Shown piece after piece: positions 1-6,839 of a stretch of DNA of 7,963 bases. Under the pieces are notes generated by a model. It had not been told where the DNA came from and did not search any database. It saw nothing but the letters and a program-made list of their open reading frames with translations. This DNA comes from an uncultured Lachnospiraceae bacterium (GTDB taxonomy: Bacteria > Bacillota > Clostridia > Lachnospirales > Lachnospiraceae). A program made the position numbers and the translations under genes. How positions within the stretch are numbered: position 1 is the stretch's first letter; each line of letters begins with the position of its first letter. Location: contig CACZQX010000221.1 in the NCBI GenBank assembly GCA_902783445.1, forward strand, positions 1 through 7,963, given 5' to 3'.

Positions 1-93
1 AAGGATCGAAGCCTTGAAGATAAAGATGTTCAGGAAGTAATGGACAAGATTTTGACTGCGTTAAAAGAAAAAGATATCGAACTTCGTATGTAA
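1..93 (+). CDS. pheT: Phenylalanyl-tRNA synthetase beta subunit, C-terminal end (partial)
   Basis: Only the last 30 codons are present; the 5' part lies left of the window. The frame that ends at the TAA at 91-93 reads KDRSLEDKDVQEVMDKI and then a Leu/Lys-rich helix ending ELRM. This matches the end of the anticodon-binding-like (FDX-ACB) domain of bacterial PheT, which typically closes with a 'DR(S/T)L(T/E)D.EV...M.KI...L' strand and helix followed by a final 'ELR' strand. PheT pairs with PheS to charge tRNA-Phe in the cytoplasm. The recJ start is 16 bases downstream of the stop with no terminator between, so recJ is probably co-transcribed or reads through from this gene. The identification rests on about 30 residues only. 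Confidence 0.8.
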   Translation, partial: KDRSLEDKDVQEVMDKILTALKEKDIELRM

Positions 94-108
94 TTTCACG
101 GGGATAAA

Positions 109-1863
109 ATGGCAAAGTGGTTTATTCATTCTAAAAAAGCGGATTTTAATGAAATAGGTAAAAAATTCAACATCTCACCGGTAATGTCCAGGATTATCAG
201 AAACCGAGACATTATCGGTGACGATGAAATAGCAAAATACCTTAATGGCGGGCTGGATGATTTATACAGCCCTTTTTTGCTTGATGGAATGAAGGATGCG
301 GTGGAGCTTATTTTCTCCGAAATCGAAAAGAACACGAAGATAAGAATCATCGGCGATTATGATATTGACGGTGTTTGCGCCACATATATTTTGCTTAAAG
401 GCCTGGAAACGCTGGGCGCAGACGTGGATTTTGCCCTTCCTCACAGAATTATTGACGGATACGGCATTAACGAACGTTTGACGGAAGAGGCGGCAAAAGA
501 GGGCATCGGCCTTATTGTTACCTGCGATAACGGTATCGCAGCTAATGATGCTATTGCTTATGCAAAGGAAAAGGGCATGAAGGTTATTGTAACGGATCAT
601 CATAATCCGCCGGAAGTCCTGCCAAACGCCGATATTCTTATTAATCCCAAAAAGCCGGGGGATGATTATCCTTACAAGGAAATCTGCGGTGCCGTGGTTG
701 CTTACAAGCTTATTGAAGCCTTGTTTGAAAAGAAGGGTATTGCAAAAGAAGGCAAAGACGGGATTTATCGCTTCTTACAGTTTGCAGGCTTTGCAACTGT
801 AGGTGACGTGGTGACCTTACAAGATGAAAACCGCATCTTTGTTAAAGAAGGCTTAAAGCAGCTTAATAATACCGAAATCATAGGGCTAAAAGCCTTGATA
901 GACGTATCGGCCCTTGGAAATTCCACAATAAAGGCTTATCATTTGGGCTTTGTCCTTGGACCATGCATTAATGTTTGCGGTCGTATAGAAAGCGCAGGAA
1001 AGGCTATGGAGCTTCTTCTTTGCGAGGATTATAAAGAGGCAATAAGTCTTGCAAGCGACATTAGGAATCTTAACGAAGACCGAAAGCAAATGACGGAAGA
1101 TGCATTAAAAGCCGCGTATGAAATCTTAGACGGAAGAGAGGACGAAAAGGTCCTTGTGGTTTATCTTCCGGACTGTCACGAAAGTATAGTGGGTATTGTG
1201 GCGGGACGCATTAAAGAGCATTATTACAAGCCAACCATCGTTTTAACCAATGGACTTTCGGAGGGCGACGATGCGACAATCAAGGGTTCTGCCCGTTCTA
1301 TTGAAAAATACGACATGTTTGAGGAGCTTCAAAAGCATAAGGACATGTTTGCCAAATTCGGCGGTCACAAAATGGCTGCGGGAATGACTTTGAAGGCAGA
1401 TGTGACTCCTGAGGATTTGAGTAAAGCTCTAAACTTAGACTGCGCTCTTACTGATGATGACCTTATAAAGAAAATATGGATAGATACGGAACTTCCTTTT
1501 TCTGTCATTGATTTTAATTTAATAGACAGCTTGGATTTGCTTGAACCTTTCGGAACCGGCAATCCAAAGCCAGTGTTTGCCTTAAGGAATGTGCGTATTA
1601 AAGCAATGGCCCATATGGGTAAAGAGGGACAGTTCTTAAGATTTAACTTAGAAGACGAAAGAGGCAAGTCTTTAAGCGCGGTTATGTTTGAAGACGCTGT
1701 GGAGACGGCTGAGTATCTGAAAGAAAAATTCGGAGATACAGAAGTTTCAAGAGCCCTAAAGGGTGATAAAAACGGCATTAAAGTAAACGCCTTATTTTAC
1801 CCGCAGATTAACGAATTCAGGGGAGATAAGAACATCCAGTTGGTAATTGCGGGACTCGTATAA
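109..1863 (+). CDS. recJ: Single-stranded-DNA-specific 5'-3' exonuclease RecJ
   Basis: A 584-residue DHH-family exonuclease that degrades single-stranded DNA 5' to 3' in recombinational, mismatch and base-excision repair in the cytoplasm. All the family landmarks are visible. Metal-binding motif I GDYDIDG is at residues 82-88, CDNGI at 139-143, the signature DHH at 163-165, and VGDVVTL at 231-237. The DHHA1 part carries GPCINVCGR at 284-292 and FGGHKMAAG at 417-425. An OB-fold-like C-terminal region begins near EPFGTGNPKP at 479-488. The length is close to E. coli RecJ (about 577) and shorter than the roughly 780-residue Bacillus form, so no long C-terminal extension is present. The ATG at 109 follows a weak GGGG Shine-Dalgarno at about 100-103. 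The GPC in place of the common GPR is a local variation that I think occurs in clostridial homologues. Nothing looks broken. Confidence 0.95.
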   Translation: MAKWFIHSKKADFNEIGKKFNISPVMSRIIRNRDIIGDDEIAKYLNGGLDDLYSPFLLDGMKDAVELIFSEIEKNTKIRIIGDYDIDGVCATYILLKGLETLGADVDFALPHRIIDGYGINERLTEEAAKEGIGLIVTCDNGIAANDAIAYAKEKGMKVIVTDHHNPPEVLPNADILINPKKPGDDYPYKEICGAVVAYKLIEALFEKKGIAKEGKDGIYRFLQFAGFATVGDVVTLQDENRIFVKEGLKQLNNTEIIGLKALIDVSALGNSTIKAYHLGFVLGPCINVCGRIESAGKAMELLLCEDYKEAISLASDIRNLNEDRKQMTEDALKAAYEILDGREDEKVLVVYLPDCHESIVGIVAGRIKEHYYKPTIVLTNGLSEGDDATIKGSARSIEKYDMFEELQKHKDMFAKFGGHKMAAGMTLKADVTPEDLSKALNLDCALTDDDLIKKIWIDTELPFSVIDFNLIDSLDLLEPFGTGNPKPVFALRNVRIKAMAHMGKEGQFLRFNLEDERGKSLSAVMFEDAVETAEYLKEKFGDTEVSRALKGDKNGIKVNALFYPQINEFRGDKNIQLVIAGLV

Positions 1864-1880
1864 AGAAAAGTGAGGGAATT

Positions 1881-2441
1881 ATGGCTAATTTTACACAAAC
1901 GGCAATAAAAGATACATTCAGAGAATTGCTGGCGGAAAAGCCTTTAAATCAAATAACCGTTAAGGAAATAGTGGAAAAATGCGGCATTAACCGTAATACT
2001 TTTTATTATCATTTTGCGGATATTCCCGCTCTTATAGAAGAAATTGTAAAAGACGAAACAAACCAGATTATTTCGGAATATCCGGACATTGCATCTATTG
2101 AAGATTGCCTTGGCCTTGCTTTTGAATTTGCCAAGAAAAACAAGGTTTCCATTCTTCATATTTTCAATTCCGTAAACCGTGATATCCTGGAAATGAACCT
2201 TTGGTCCGTTTGCGACTATGCGGTCAGAAAGTACGCAGAGGGCATTAAGGCTAACGAAAAGTTTGCGGAAGTTTTGGCTGCCCAGGGCCTTAAAGAGGCG
2301 GATGAAGAAATCCTTATTAATTACTATAAATGTTTAAGTTTCGGCCTTGTTATCGAATGGGTGGGAAACGGCATGAAAGACAACATAATGGATGATGTTA
2401 AGCGACTTTGCGAGCTTCGCTTCAACAATATGTTGCTATAG
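1881..2441 (+). CDS. TetR/AcrR-family transcriptional regulator
   Basis: A 186-residue protein with the classic TetR N-terminal DNA-binding domain. Residues about 7-53 form three helices with the recognition segment ITVKEIVEKCGINRNTFYYHF (residues 25-45), where the GINRNTFYYHF turn is diagnostic. The C-terminal part, about 60-186, is all-helical and divergent, as expected for a ligand-binding and dimerisation domain; its ligand cannot be read from sequence. The start is supported by a GTGAGGG ribosome binding site at 1869-1875. It lies 17 bases after recJ and is probably co-transcribed with it, then is followed by an intrinsic terminator. The next operon encodes an MMPL transporter whose promoter carries a perfect dyad. 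TetR proteins commonly sit beside the exporters they repress, so the transporter operon is the inferred target. Autoregulation is less obvious because no operator-sized gap precedes this gene. Confidence 0.9.
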   Translation: MANFTQTAIKDTFRELLAEKPLNQITVKEIVEKCGINRNTFYYHFADIPALIEEIVKDETNQIISEYPDIASIEDCLGLAFEFAKKNKVSILHIFNSVNRDILEMNLWSVCDYAVRKYAEGIKANEKFAEVLAAQGLKEADEEILINYYKCLSFGLVIEWVGNGMKDNIMDDVKRLCELRFNNMLL

Positions 2442-2473
2442 GAGTTAACATAATTTTTAGGCACATGCAAGGG

Positions 2474-2501
2474 ACTGTCTGAATTTCAGACAGTTTTTTT
2501 T
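2474..2501 (+). terminator. Rho-independent terminator after the TetR gene
   Basis: A perfect 9-bp stem, ACTGTCTGA (2474-2482) and TCAGACAGT (2486-2494), closes on a 3-base ATT loop and runs into eight consecutive T residues (2494-2501). Flanking GCACA (2461-2465) and TGTGC (2503-2507) could add an outer stem. It lies 32 bases after the regulator's stop and separates the pheT-recJ-tetR transcript from the transporter operon, which therefore needs its own promoter. Confidence 0.93.
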
Positions 2502-2563
2502 GTGTGCAAAAAAATCAGACACGAGGGCAAAAACTGACTGTATGAATGATTATTCCTTGATTA

Positions 2564-2569
2564 TATAAT
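2564..2569 (+). promoter_or_regulatory. Probable -10 box of the transporter operon promoter
   Basis: A consensus TATAAT sits in the gap between the terminator at 2474-2501 and the MMPL gene, in an AT-rich stretch. No good -35 hexamer lies at 16-18 bases: position 2541-2546 reads TATGAA. The closest TTGACA-like string, CTGACT at 2534-2539, is 24 bases away, which is too far. A TG at 2558-2559 could act as an extended -10 if the overlapping TTATAT (2561-2566) is used. Transcription would begin near 2576, inside the dyad at 2569-2580, giving a leader of about 78 bases. The weak -35 means the exact site is uncertain. Confidence 0.6.
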
Positions 2570-2580
2570 GTCAAATGACA
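2569..2580. promoter_or_regulatory. Inverted repeat TGTCA-AA-TGACA, putative TetR operator
   Basis: A perfect dyad with two 5-bp arms around AA overlaps the last base of the -10 box and the predicted transcription start. A repressor bound here would block RNA polymerase. TetR-family operators are usually palindromes of roughly this kind or somewhat longer, and a TetR-family gene ends 127 bases upstream. The pairing of this site with that protein is inference. The symmetry does not extend beyond the 12 bases. Confidence 0.5.
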
Positions 2581-2584
2581 AATG

Positions 2585-2613
2585 GTTAGCCACTTGAATC
2601 CCCAAGTGCTAAC
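2585..2613. promoter_or_regulatory. Leader dyad / hairpin with CIRCE-like arms
   Basis: GTTAG (2585-2589) and CACTTG (2591-2596) pair with CAAGTG (2603-2608) and CTAAC (2609-2613), leaving a 6-base AATCCC loop and one unpaired C at 2590. As RNA this is an 11-bp bulged hairpin in the MMPL leader, about 25 bases upstream of the Shine-Dalgarno. As DNA the segment 2586-2612 is 27 bp, and its arms match the HrcA operator CIRCE (TTAGCACTC, nine bases, GAGTGCTAA) in the right arm at 8 of 9 positions and in the left arm if the extra C is skipped. It has no U-tract, so it is not an intrinsic terminator. Which regulator, if any, uses it is unknown. Confidence 0.5.
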
Positions 2614-2637
2614 TGTAGATTATGAAAAAATATATAT

Positions 2638-2644
2638 AGGAGGA
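2638..2644 (+). promoter_or_regulatory. Shine-Dalgarno AGGAGGA that sets the MMPL start
   Basis: A near-perfect anti-16S match, 9-10 bases before the ATG at 2654. It argues against an in-frame ATG at 2582, which sits at most a few bases after the predicted transcription start, has no ribosome binding site, and would add 24 residues encoded across the leader hairpin. Confidence 0.85.
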
Positions 2645-2653
2645 TTATTCAGA

Positions 2654-4774
2654 ATGAAAATGGCGAGAGGGGTAGTCAAGAATCGAATTATTATTTTGAT
2701 TGTTGCGGTAGCCCTAATGATTCCGGCGGTTCTCGGAATGGTATTTACAAGAATCAATTATGATATGTTAAACTACCTGCCGGCTGACATGGACACTACA
2801 AAAGGTCAGCAAATCCTTATGGATGATTTCGGAAAGGGAGCATTTTCCTTCATCATCGTAGAGGATATGGAAGCAGGCGATGTCGCAAATCTTAAGAGCG
2901 AAATCGAAAAAGTCGATCATGTAGACAGTGTTATCTGGTACAGCTCACTGGCGGATGTATCCGTACCGATGGAGATTTTACCGGATAATATCTACAACGA
3001 ATTTAACACGGATGATGCAACACTTATGGCAGTATTCTTTAATACGGCAACATCCGATGAAGAAACAATGGAAGCCATAAGAGATATCAGAAGCGTGTGC
3101 AACGAACAGTGCTTCGTATCGGGCATGAGTGCATTGGTTACAGACCTTAAAGACCTTTGCGAACAGGAAGAGCCTGTATATGTAGGCCTTGCGGTACTTT
3201 TTGCATGCATCGCCATGATAGCACTTTTAGACGGCTGGCTTGTGCCATTCGTGTTCCTTGTAAGTATAGGAATGATGATAGTTTTAAACCTTGGAACAAA
3301 CTTCTTCTTAGGGGAAATATCATATATTACAAAAGCTCTTTCGGCGGTATTGCAGCTTGCGGTAACCATGGATTACTCCATATTCTTATGGCACAGCTAC
3401 AACGAACAGCGTGAGCTTAACCCGGACAGAAACGAAGCTATGGCGATTGCTATTAAGAAGACCTTTGCATCGGTACTTGGTAGCTCAATTACAACCATCG
3501 CAGGATTTATAGCTCTTTGCTTTATGTCATTTACCCTTGGTGCCGACCTTGGTATTGTAATGGCAAAAGGCGTACTTCTTGGAGTGGTTGGATGCGTAAC
3601 CGTACTTCCGGCACTTATCCTTATATTTGATAAGCCGCTTCAAAAAACAAAGCACAGATCAATTATTCCGAACATGACAAAATTGTCTCGCGGAATAACA
3701 AAGATCTTCCCGGTATTTGCCATTGCTTTTGTGGCACTTTTGGCACCGGCACTTTACGGATATAGCAGCACAAACAATGAAGTTTACTATGATATGGGCG
3801 GTTGCCTTCCGGAAGATATGAAATACGTTATAGCAAACGAAAAGCTTTCGGATGAATTCGACATTGCAAGTACTCATATGGTTTTGGTAAGCACCGATAC
3901 ACCGGAAGAAAACGTAAGAAACATGATTGACGAAATGGAAGACGTTGACGGTGTTAAATATGTGCTTGGCCTTGAATCTGTAGTGGGTTCGAGAATCCCT
4001 AAGCAGTTTATCCCGGATTCACTTCTTAGTAAGGTTGAAAGCGACAATTGGGAATTGCTTTTAATCAATTCGGAATACAAAGTAGCAAGCGATGAAGTAA
4101 ACGCACAGATAGATTCATTAAATCGTATAGTTAAAAGTTATGACAGCAAGGGCATGCTTATCGGTGAAGCACCTTGCATGAAAGATATGATTGAAACTAC
4201 AAATCACGACTTTCAGGTTGTTAACATAGTTTCAATCGCAGCAATCTTTATTATTATTGCACTTGTTCAAAAGAGTGTTTCTCTCCCGGTTATACTTATT
4301 GCGGTTATCGAATTTGCCATATTTATTAACCTTGGCCTGCCGCATTTCCTGGGACAGAGCCTACCGTTTATCGCACCGATTTGCATCAGTACGATACAGC
4401 TTGGAGCAACGGTTGACTACGCAATACTTATGACCACACGTTACAAAGAAGAAACAAGACTGGGGGCAACTAAGCGCGATGCGGTAATGACAGCATTAAC
4501 CACATCAATCCCATCAATACTTGTTTCCGGCGCGGGACTTTTCGCCGCAACCTTCGGAGTAGCCGTTTACTCGGATATGGATATCATAAGCTCGATGTGC
4601 ATGCTTATGGCAAGAGGCGCGGTAGTCAGCGTGATATGCGTAATCTTCTTACTTCCTGCATTGTTTATGATCTTCCACAAGGTGATTGTTCATACAACAG
4701 TGGGAATGAAGATAGAAACGGAAGATGACAAGAAACACAGACACGGCAAATTTAACGATACTTCAATGGCTTAA
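2654..4774 (+). CDS. MMPL/RND-superfamily membrane transporter
   Basis: A 706-residue polytopic protein of the RND superfamily, MMPL type, predicted in the cytoplasmic membrane and probably driven by the proton gradient. Two homologous halves are clear. Each has one helix (about 9-30 and 350-371), a large extracytoplasmic loop (about 35-175 and 372-523), and a five-helix bundle (about 176-326 and 523-675), for 12 helices in all. The fourth helix of each half carries an Asp-Tyr pair, TMDYSIF (Asp240) and ATVDYAIL (Asp588). These correspond to the paired Asp-Tyr proton-relay residues known from MmpL3. The short cytoplasmic tail is charged and His/Lys-rich. The start at 2654 is chosen on the AGGAGGA at 2638-2644; an ATG at 2660 is also in frame but worse spaced. 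The heptad-repeat protein gene follows after 17 bases. Substrate is unknown; lipids, hydrophobic drugs or lipidated products are typical for the family. Confidence 0.92.
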   Translation: MKMARGVVKNRIIILIVAVALMIPAVLGMVFTRINYDMLNYLPADMDTTKGQQILMDDFGKGAFSFIIVEDMEAGDVANLKSEIEKVDHVDSVIWYSSLADVSVPMEILPDNIYNEFNTDDATLMAVFFNTATSDEETMEAIRDIRSVCNEQCFVSGMSALVTDLKDLCEQEEPVYVGLAVLFACIAMIALLDGWLVPFVFLVSIGMMIVLNLGTNFFLGEISYITKALSAVLQLAVTMDYSIFLWHSYNEQRELNPDRNEAMAIAIKKTFASVLGSSITTIAGFIALCFMSFTLGADLGIVMAKGVLLGVVGCVTVLPALILIFDKPLQKTKHRSIIPNMTKLSRGITKIFPVFAIAFVALLAPALYGYSSTNNEVYYDMGGCLPEDMKYVIANEKLSDEFDIASTHMVLVSTDTPEENVRNMIDEMEDVDGVKYVLGLESVVGSRIPKQFIPDSLLSKVESDNWELLLINSEYKVASDEVNAQIDSLNRIVKSYDSKGMLIGEAPCMKDMIETTNHDFQVVNIVSIAAIFIIIALVQKSVSLPVILIAVIEFAIFINLGLPHFLGQSLPFIAPICISTIQLGATVDYAILMTTRYKEETRLGATKRDAVMTALTTSIPSILVSGAGLFAATFGVAVYSDMDIISSMCMLMARGAVVSVICVIFLLPALFMIFHKVIVHTTVGMKIETEDDKKHRHGKFNDTSMA

Positions 4775-4791
4775 TTAAAAGAGGTGCAATT

Positions 4792-6759
4792 ATGAAAAAT
4801 AAAATAATTAAAACTATAGCTGTCGGCCTTTGCGTAGCATTGGGAGTTAGCGGTGCGGGCGCAACGGTATATGCTTTGACAGGAAATTTAGATAAAGATA
4901 CAAAAGAAGAATCATTAACCGCAGATGAAAAGGCAGATGCTGTAAATGCGGCAAACAATGTTGAAAAGGACGAAACCGTATATGTAATCGCAGGTGCGGA
5001 CGGTAGTGTTGAAAAGGTTATTGTCAGCGATTGGATTAAGAATGAAATCGGTGCTGACAAAATCGCAGATAAGACAGAACTTTCAAATGTTGAAACAGTA
5101 AAGGGCAGTGAAAGCTACTCAATGGATGAAGACAATATGAAGGTTTGGGATGCAAAGGGTAACGATGTTTACTACCAAGGTGACATCTCAAAAGACCTTC
5201 CCGTTAATTTGAAAGTTTCTTACAAACTTGACGGCAAGGCTATTTCAGCTGAAGACCTTGCGGGCAAATCAGGTAAAGTAACCATCAGATTCGATTATGA
5301 AAACAATCAGTATGACTATGTGGACATTAACGGTGTTCAGACAAAGATGTATGTACCTTTCGTAATGCTTACAGGTCTTGTTATGGATAATGACAACTTC
5401 TCAAATGTAGAAGTTTCAAACGGTAAGATGTTTAACGACGGAAACAGAACAATCGTTGCAGGTATTGCTCTTCCGGGCATGCAGGAAAACTTAGGTATAG
5501 CAGAGTCTAAGTTAGATGTTCCTGATTATGTTGAAATTACAGCAGATGCAAAAGATTTCTCACTTTCAACAACGATAACTGTTGCTACAAACGAAGTATT
5601 CTCGGAAATCGATACATCTAAGATTAACAACATCGACGACCTTAAGGACAAAGTAGGCCAAATTAACGATGCTATGACACAGCTTGTTGACGGCTCATCA
5701 ACACTTTACAACGGACTTGCAACACTTCTTGACAAATCAGATGCTTTGGTTGACGGTGTTAACAGACTTGCTGATGGTGTAAGTGCTTTACTTGACGGAA
5801 GCAACACTTTGGCAGCAGGCAGCGAACAGCTTAAAGACGGATTAAATGAAATCGCATCAAACAATGATGCTTTAAATGCAGGAGCAGAGCAGGTATTTAA
5901 CACGCTTCTTGCAAGCGCACAAGAAAAATTAGGCGCTTTGCTTGGTGGCGAGACTCTTACAATCGATAACTATCAGTCGGTAATCGGCGGACTTTTGACA
6001 AATCCGACGGATGCACAAAAGGCAGCACTTGTACAGCTTGGTAACAACGGCCTTGAGGAACAGCTTACAAACAACGGCATTCCATCGGCACAGTTCCCTG
6101 CAGTTAAGCTTATGTTGGCTCAGAAATTAGGCGCAGGTGAAACAAAAGAGCAGGCATTTGCTGAAATCGGCGAGACATTGCAGTATGCGCAAATGTATGC
6201 AGCAGACCCATCAACTTATGCAGCATATGCCCCATACGCTCAGGGACTTCAGACAGCAACACAGACAGCTCAGACAGCCGAAGGTCAGGCAGCAATCAAT
6301 GCACTTTGCTTAAGCCTTGCACAAAGCTCAATTAACACAGATGCACTTACTGCACTTAACTCTTACAATCAGTTCTATACGGGACTTAAATCATACACAG
6401 ACGGAGTAAGTCAGGCGGCAGCAGGCGCAACAAATCTCGATGCGGGAACAAAACAGGTTGCTGACGGTATTGCAAAACTCTACGACGGTATCTTCACAAT
6501 GAAAGATGGTATGCCTGCATTACAGGAAGGTGTCGGAGCACTTAAAGACGGTTCTATGCAGTTAAGCGACGGACTTAAGAAGTTCAAAGAAGAGGGTATC
6601 GATAAAATTGTTGACCTTTTGGACGGAGATGTTTCAAACCTTATCGAAAGAGCAAAGGCAACATTCAACCTTTCAAAAGAGTATAAGTCATTTACTCAGT
6701 CAGGTGAAGGAATGGACGGAAACGTTAAATTCGTTTACAGAACAGAATCCGTTGAATAA
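4792..6759 (+). CDS. Secreted or membrane-anchored Leu-x-x-Gly heptad-repeat protein (YhgE/Pip-like), transporter partner
   Basis: A 655-residue exported protein. Residues 1-29 form a Lys-rich N-terminus plus hydrophobic core and an AGATVYA stretch, either a cleaved signal peptide or a retained membrane anchor. Residues about 53-270 look beta-rich, with YVIAGADGSVEKVIVSDW near the start and SGKVTIRFDYENN in the middle. Two helical blocks with the x-x-x-Leu-x-x-Gly heptad pattern of YhgE/Pip/EsaA-type envelope proteins follow, at about 295-364 and 525-594, separated by an Ala/Gln-rich segment. There is no C-terminal membrane domain, unlike full YhgE/Pip proteins. The C-terminus (GMDGNVKFVYRTESVE) looks like a natural end. 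A GAGGTG ribosome binding site (4781-4786) precedes the ATG. The tight 17-base gap after the MMPL gene suggests co-expression and a joint function, with this protein as the extracytoplasmic partner of the pump. The exact role is not known to me. Confidence 0.8.
   Translation: MKNKIIKTIAVGLCVALGVSGAGATVYALTGNLDKDTKEESLTADEKADAVNAANNVEKDETVYVIAGADGSVEKVIVSDWIKNEIGADKIADKTELSNVETVKGSESYSMDEDNMKVWDAKGNDVYYQGDISKDLPVNLKVSYKLDGKAISAEDLAGKSGKVTIRFDYENNQYDYVDINGVQTKMYVPFVMLTGLVMDNDNFSNVEVSNGKMFNDGNRTIVAGIALPGMQENLGIAESKLDVPDYVEITADAKDFSLSTTITVATNEVFSEIDTSKINNIDDLKDKVGQINDAMTQLVDGSSTLYNGLATLLDKSDALVDGVNRLADGVSALLDGSNTLAAGSEQLKDGLNEIASNNDALNAGAEQVFNTLLASAQEKLGALLGGETLTIDNYQSVIGGLLTNPTDAQKAALVQLGNNGLEEQLTNNGIPSAQFPAVKLMLAQKLGAGETKEQAFAEIGETLQYAQMYAADPSTYAAYAPYAQGLQTATQTAQTAEGQAAINALCLSLAQSSINTDALTALNSYNQFYTGLKSYTDGVSQAAAGATNLDAGTKQVADGIAKLYDGIFTMKDGMPALQEGVGALKDGSMQLSDGLKKFKEEGIDKIVDLLDGDVSNLIERAKATFNLSKEYKSFTQSGEGMDGNVKFVYRTESVE
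5674..5883 (+). repeat. First Leu-x-x-Gly heptad block (protein repeat)
   Basis: Ten consecutive heptads at residues 295-364 of the secreted protein. Gly occupies the seventh position at 301, 308, 322, 329, 336, 343, 350 and 364; residues 315 (Lys) and 357 (Asn) are the two exceptions. Leu or Ile sits three residues before each, and Asp often directly before the Gly (LVDG, LADG, LLDG, LKDG). The repeat is in the protein only; the DNA copies have diverged. Confidence 0.88.
6364..6573 (+). repeat. Second Leu-x-x-Gly heptad block (protein repeat)
   Basis: Ten consecutive heptads at residues 525-594 with Gly at every seventh position: 531, 538, 545, 552, 559, 566, 573, 580, 587 and 594. The first-to-last Gly distance is 63 residues, the same as in the first block. 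This suggests two equal helices packing against each other as a hairpin or in an oligomeric coiled coil. Confidence 0.88.
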
Positions 6760-6797
6760 ATAGATTATAAGATTTATACATTTTGATAATCCTTTAG

Positions 6798-6834
6798 AAA
6801 AGAGGCGAAGAATTAATTTCTTCGCCTCTTTTTT
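6798..6834. terminator. Rho-independent terminator shared by convergent genes
   Basis: Bases 6798-6812 pair perfectly with 6818-6832 (15 bp, core GAGGCGAAGAA with TTCTTCGCCTC) around a TTAAT loop. On the plus strand the stem ends in a run of six T (6829-6834); on the minus strand it ends in four T followed by CT. It lies 38 bases after the heptad-protein stop and 8 bases beyond the stop of the convergent gene, so it probably ends both transcripts, more efficiently on the plus strand. Confidence 0.9.
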
Positions 6835-6839
6835 GAAAT

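Noticed and set aside
1365..1778. Antisense open frame of 137 codons inside recJ
   Set aside because: It lies entirely opposite a conserved recJ region, has no recognisable domain, and its composition is that of a reverse-strand shadow.
2515..2520. TCAGAC repeated just after the terminator, as a possible alternative pairing arm (attenuator)
   Set aside because: The match to the terminator arm is only six bases and the perfect 9-bp hairpin with a 3-base loop would form first. There is no leader peptide or conserved riboswitch-like context.
2582..2653. In-frame N-terminal extension of the MMPL protein from an ATG at 2582
   Set aside because: It has no ribosome binding site, begins almost at the predicted transcription start, and runs through a strong hairpin. 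A near-perfect AGGAGGA precedes the ATG at 2654, where the first transmembrane helix begins at a normal distance.
2576..2653. Riboswitch or T-box leader before the MMPL gene
   Set aside because: The leader is about 78 bases, contains one simple hairpin, and has neither a terminator with U-tract nor a recognisable aptamer core.
2992..3369. Antisense open frame of 125 codons inside the MMPL gene
   Set aside because: It lies opposite well-conserved MMPL sequence, with no ribosome binding site context or protein features that I recognise.
4752..5060. Antisense open frame across the junction of the MMPL and heptad-protein genes
   Set aside because: It covers the ribosome binding site and signal peptide of the real downstream gene. 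Its Ser/Ala/Phe-rich content is the complement of that coding strand.
5674..6573. DNA tandem repeat or CRISPR-like array inside the heptad-protein gene
   Set aside because: The periodicity is 21 bases at the protein level, but the nucleotide copies are divergent and lie within one uninterrupted coding frame.
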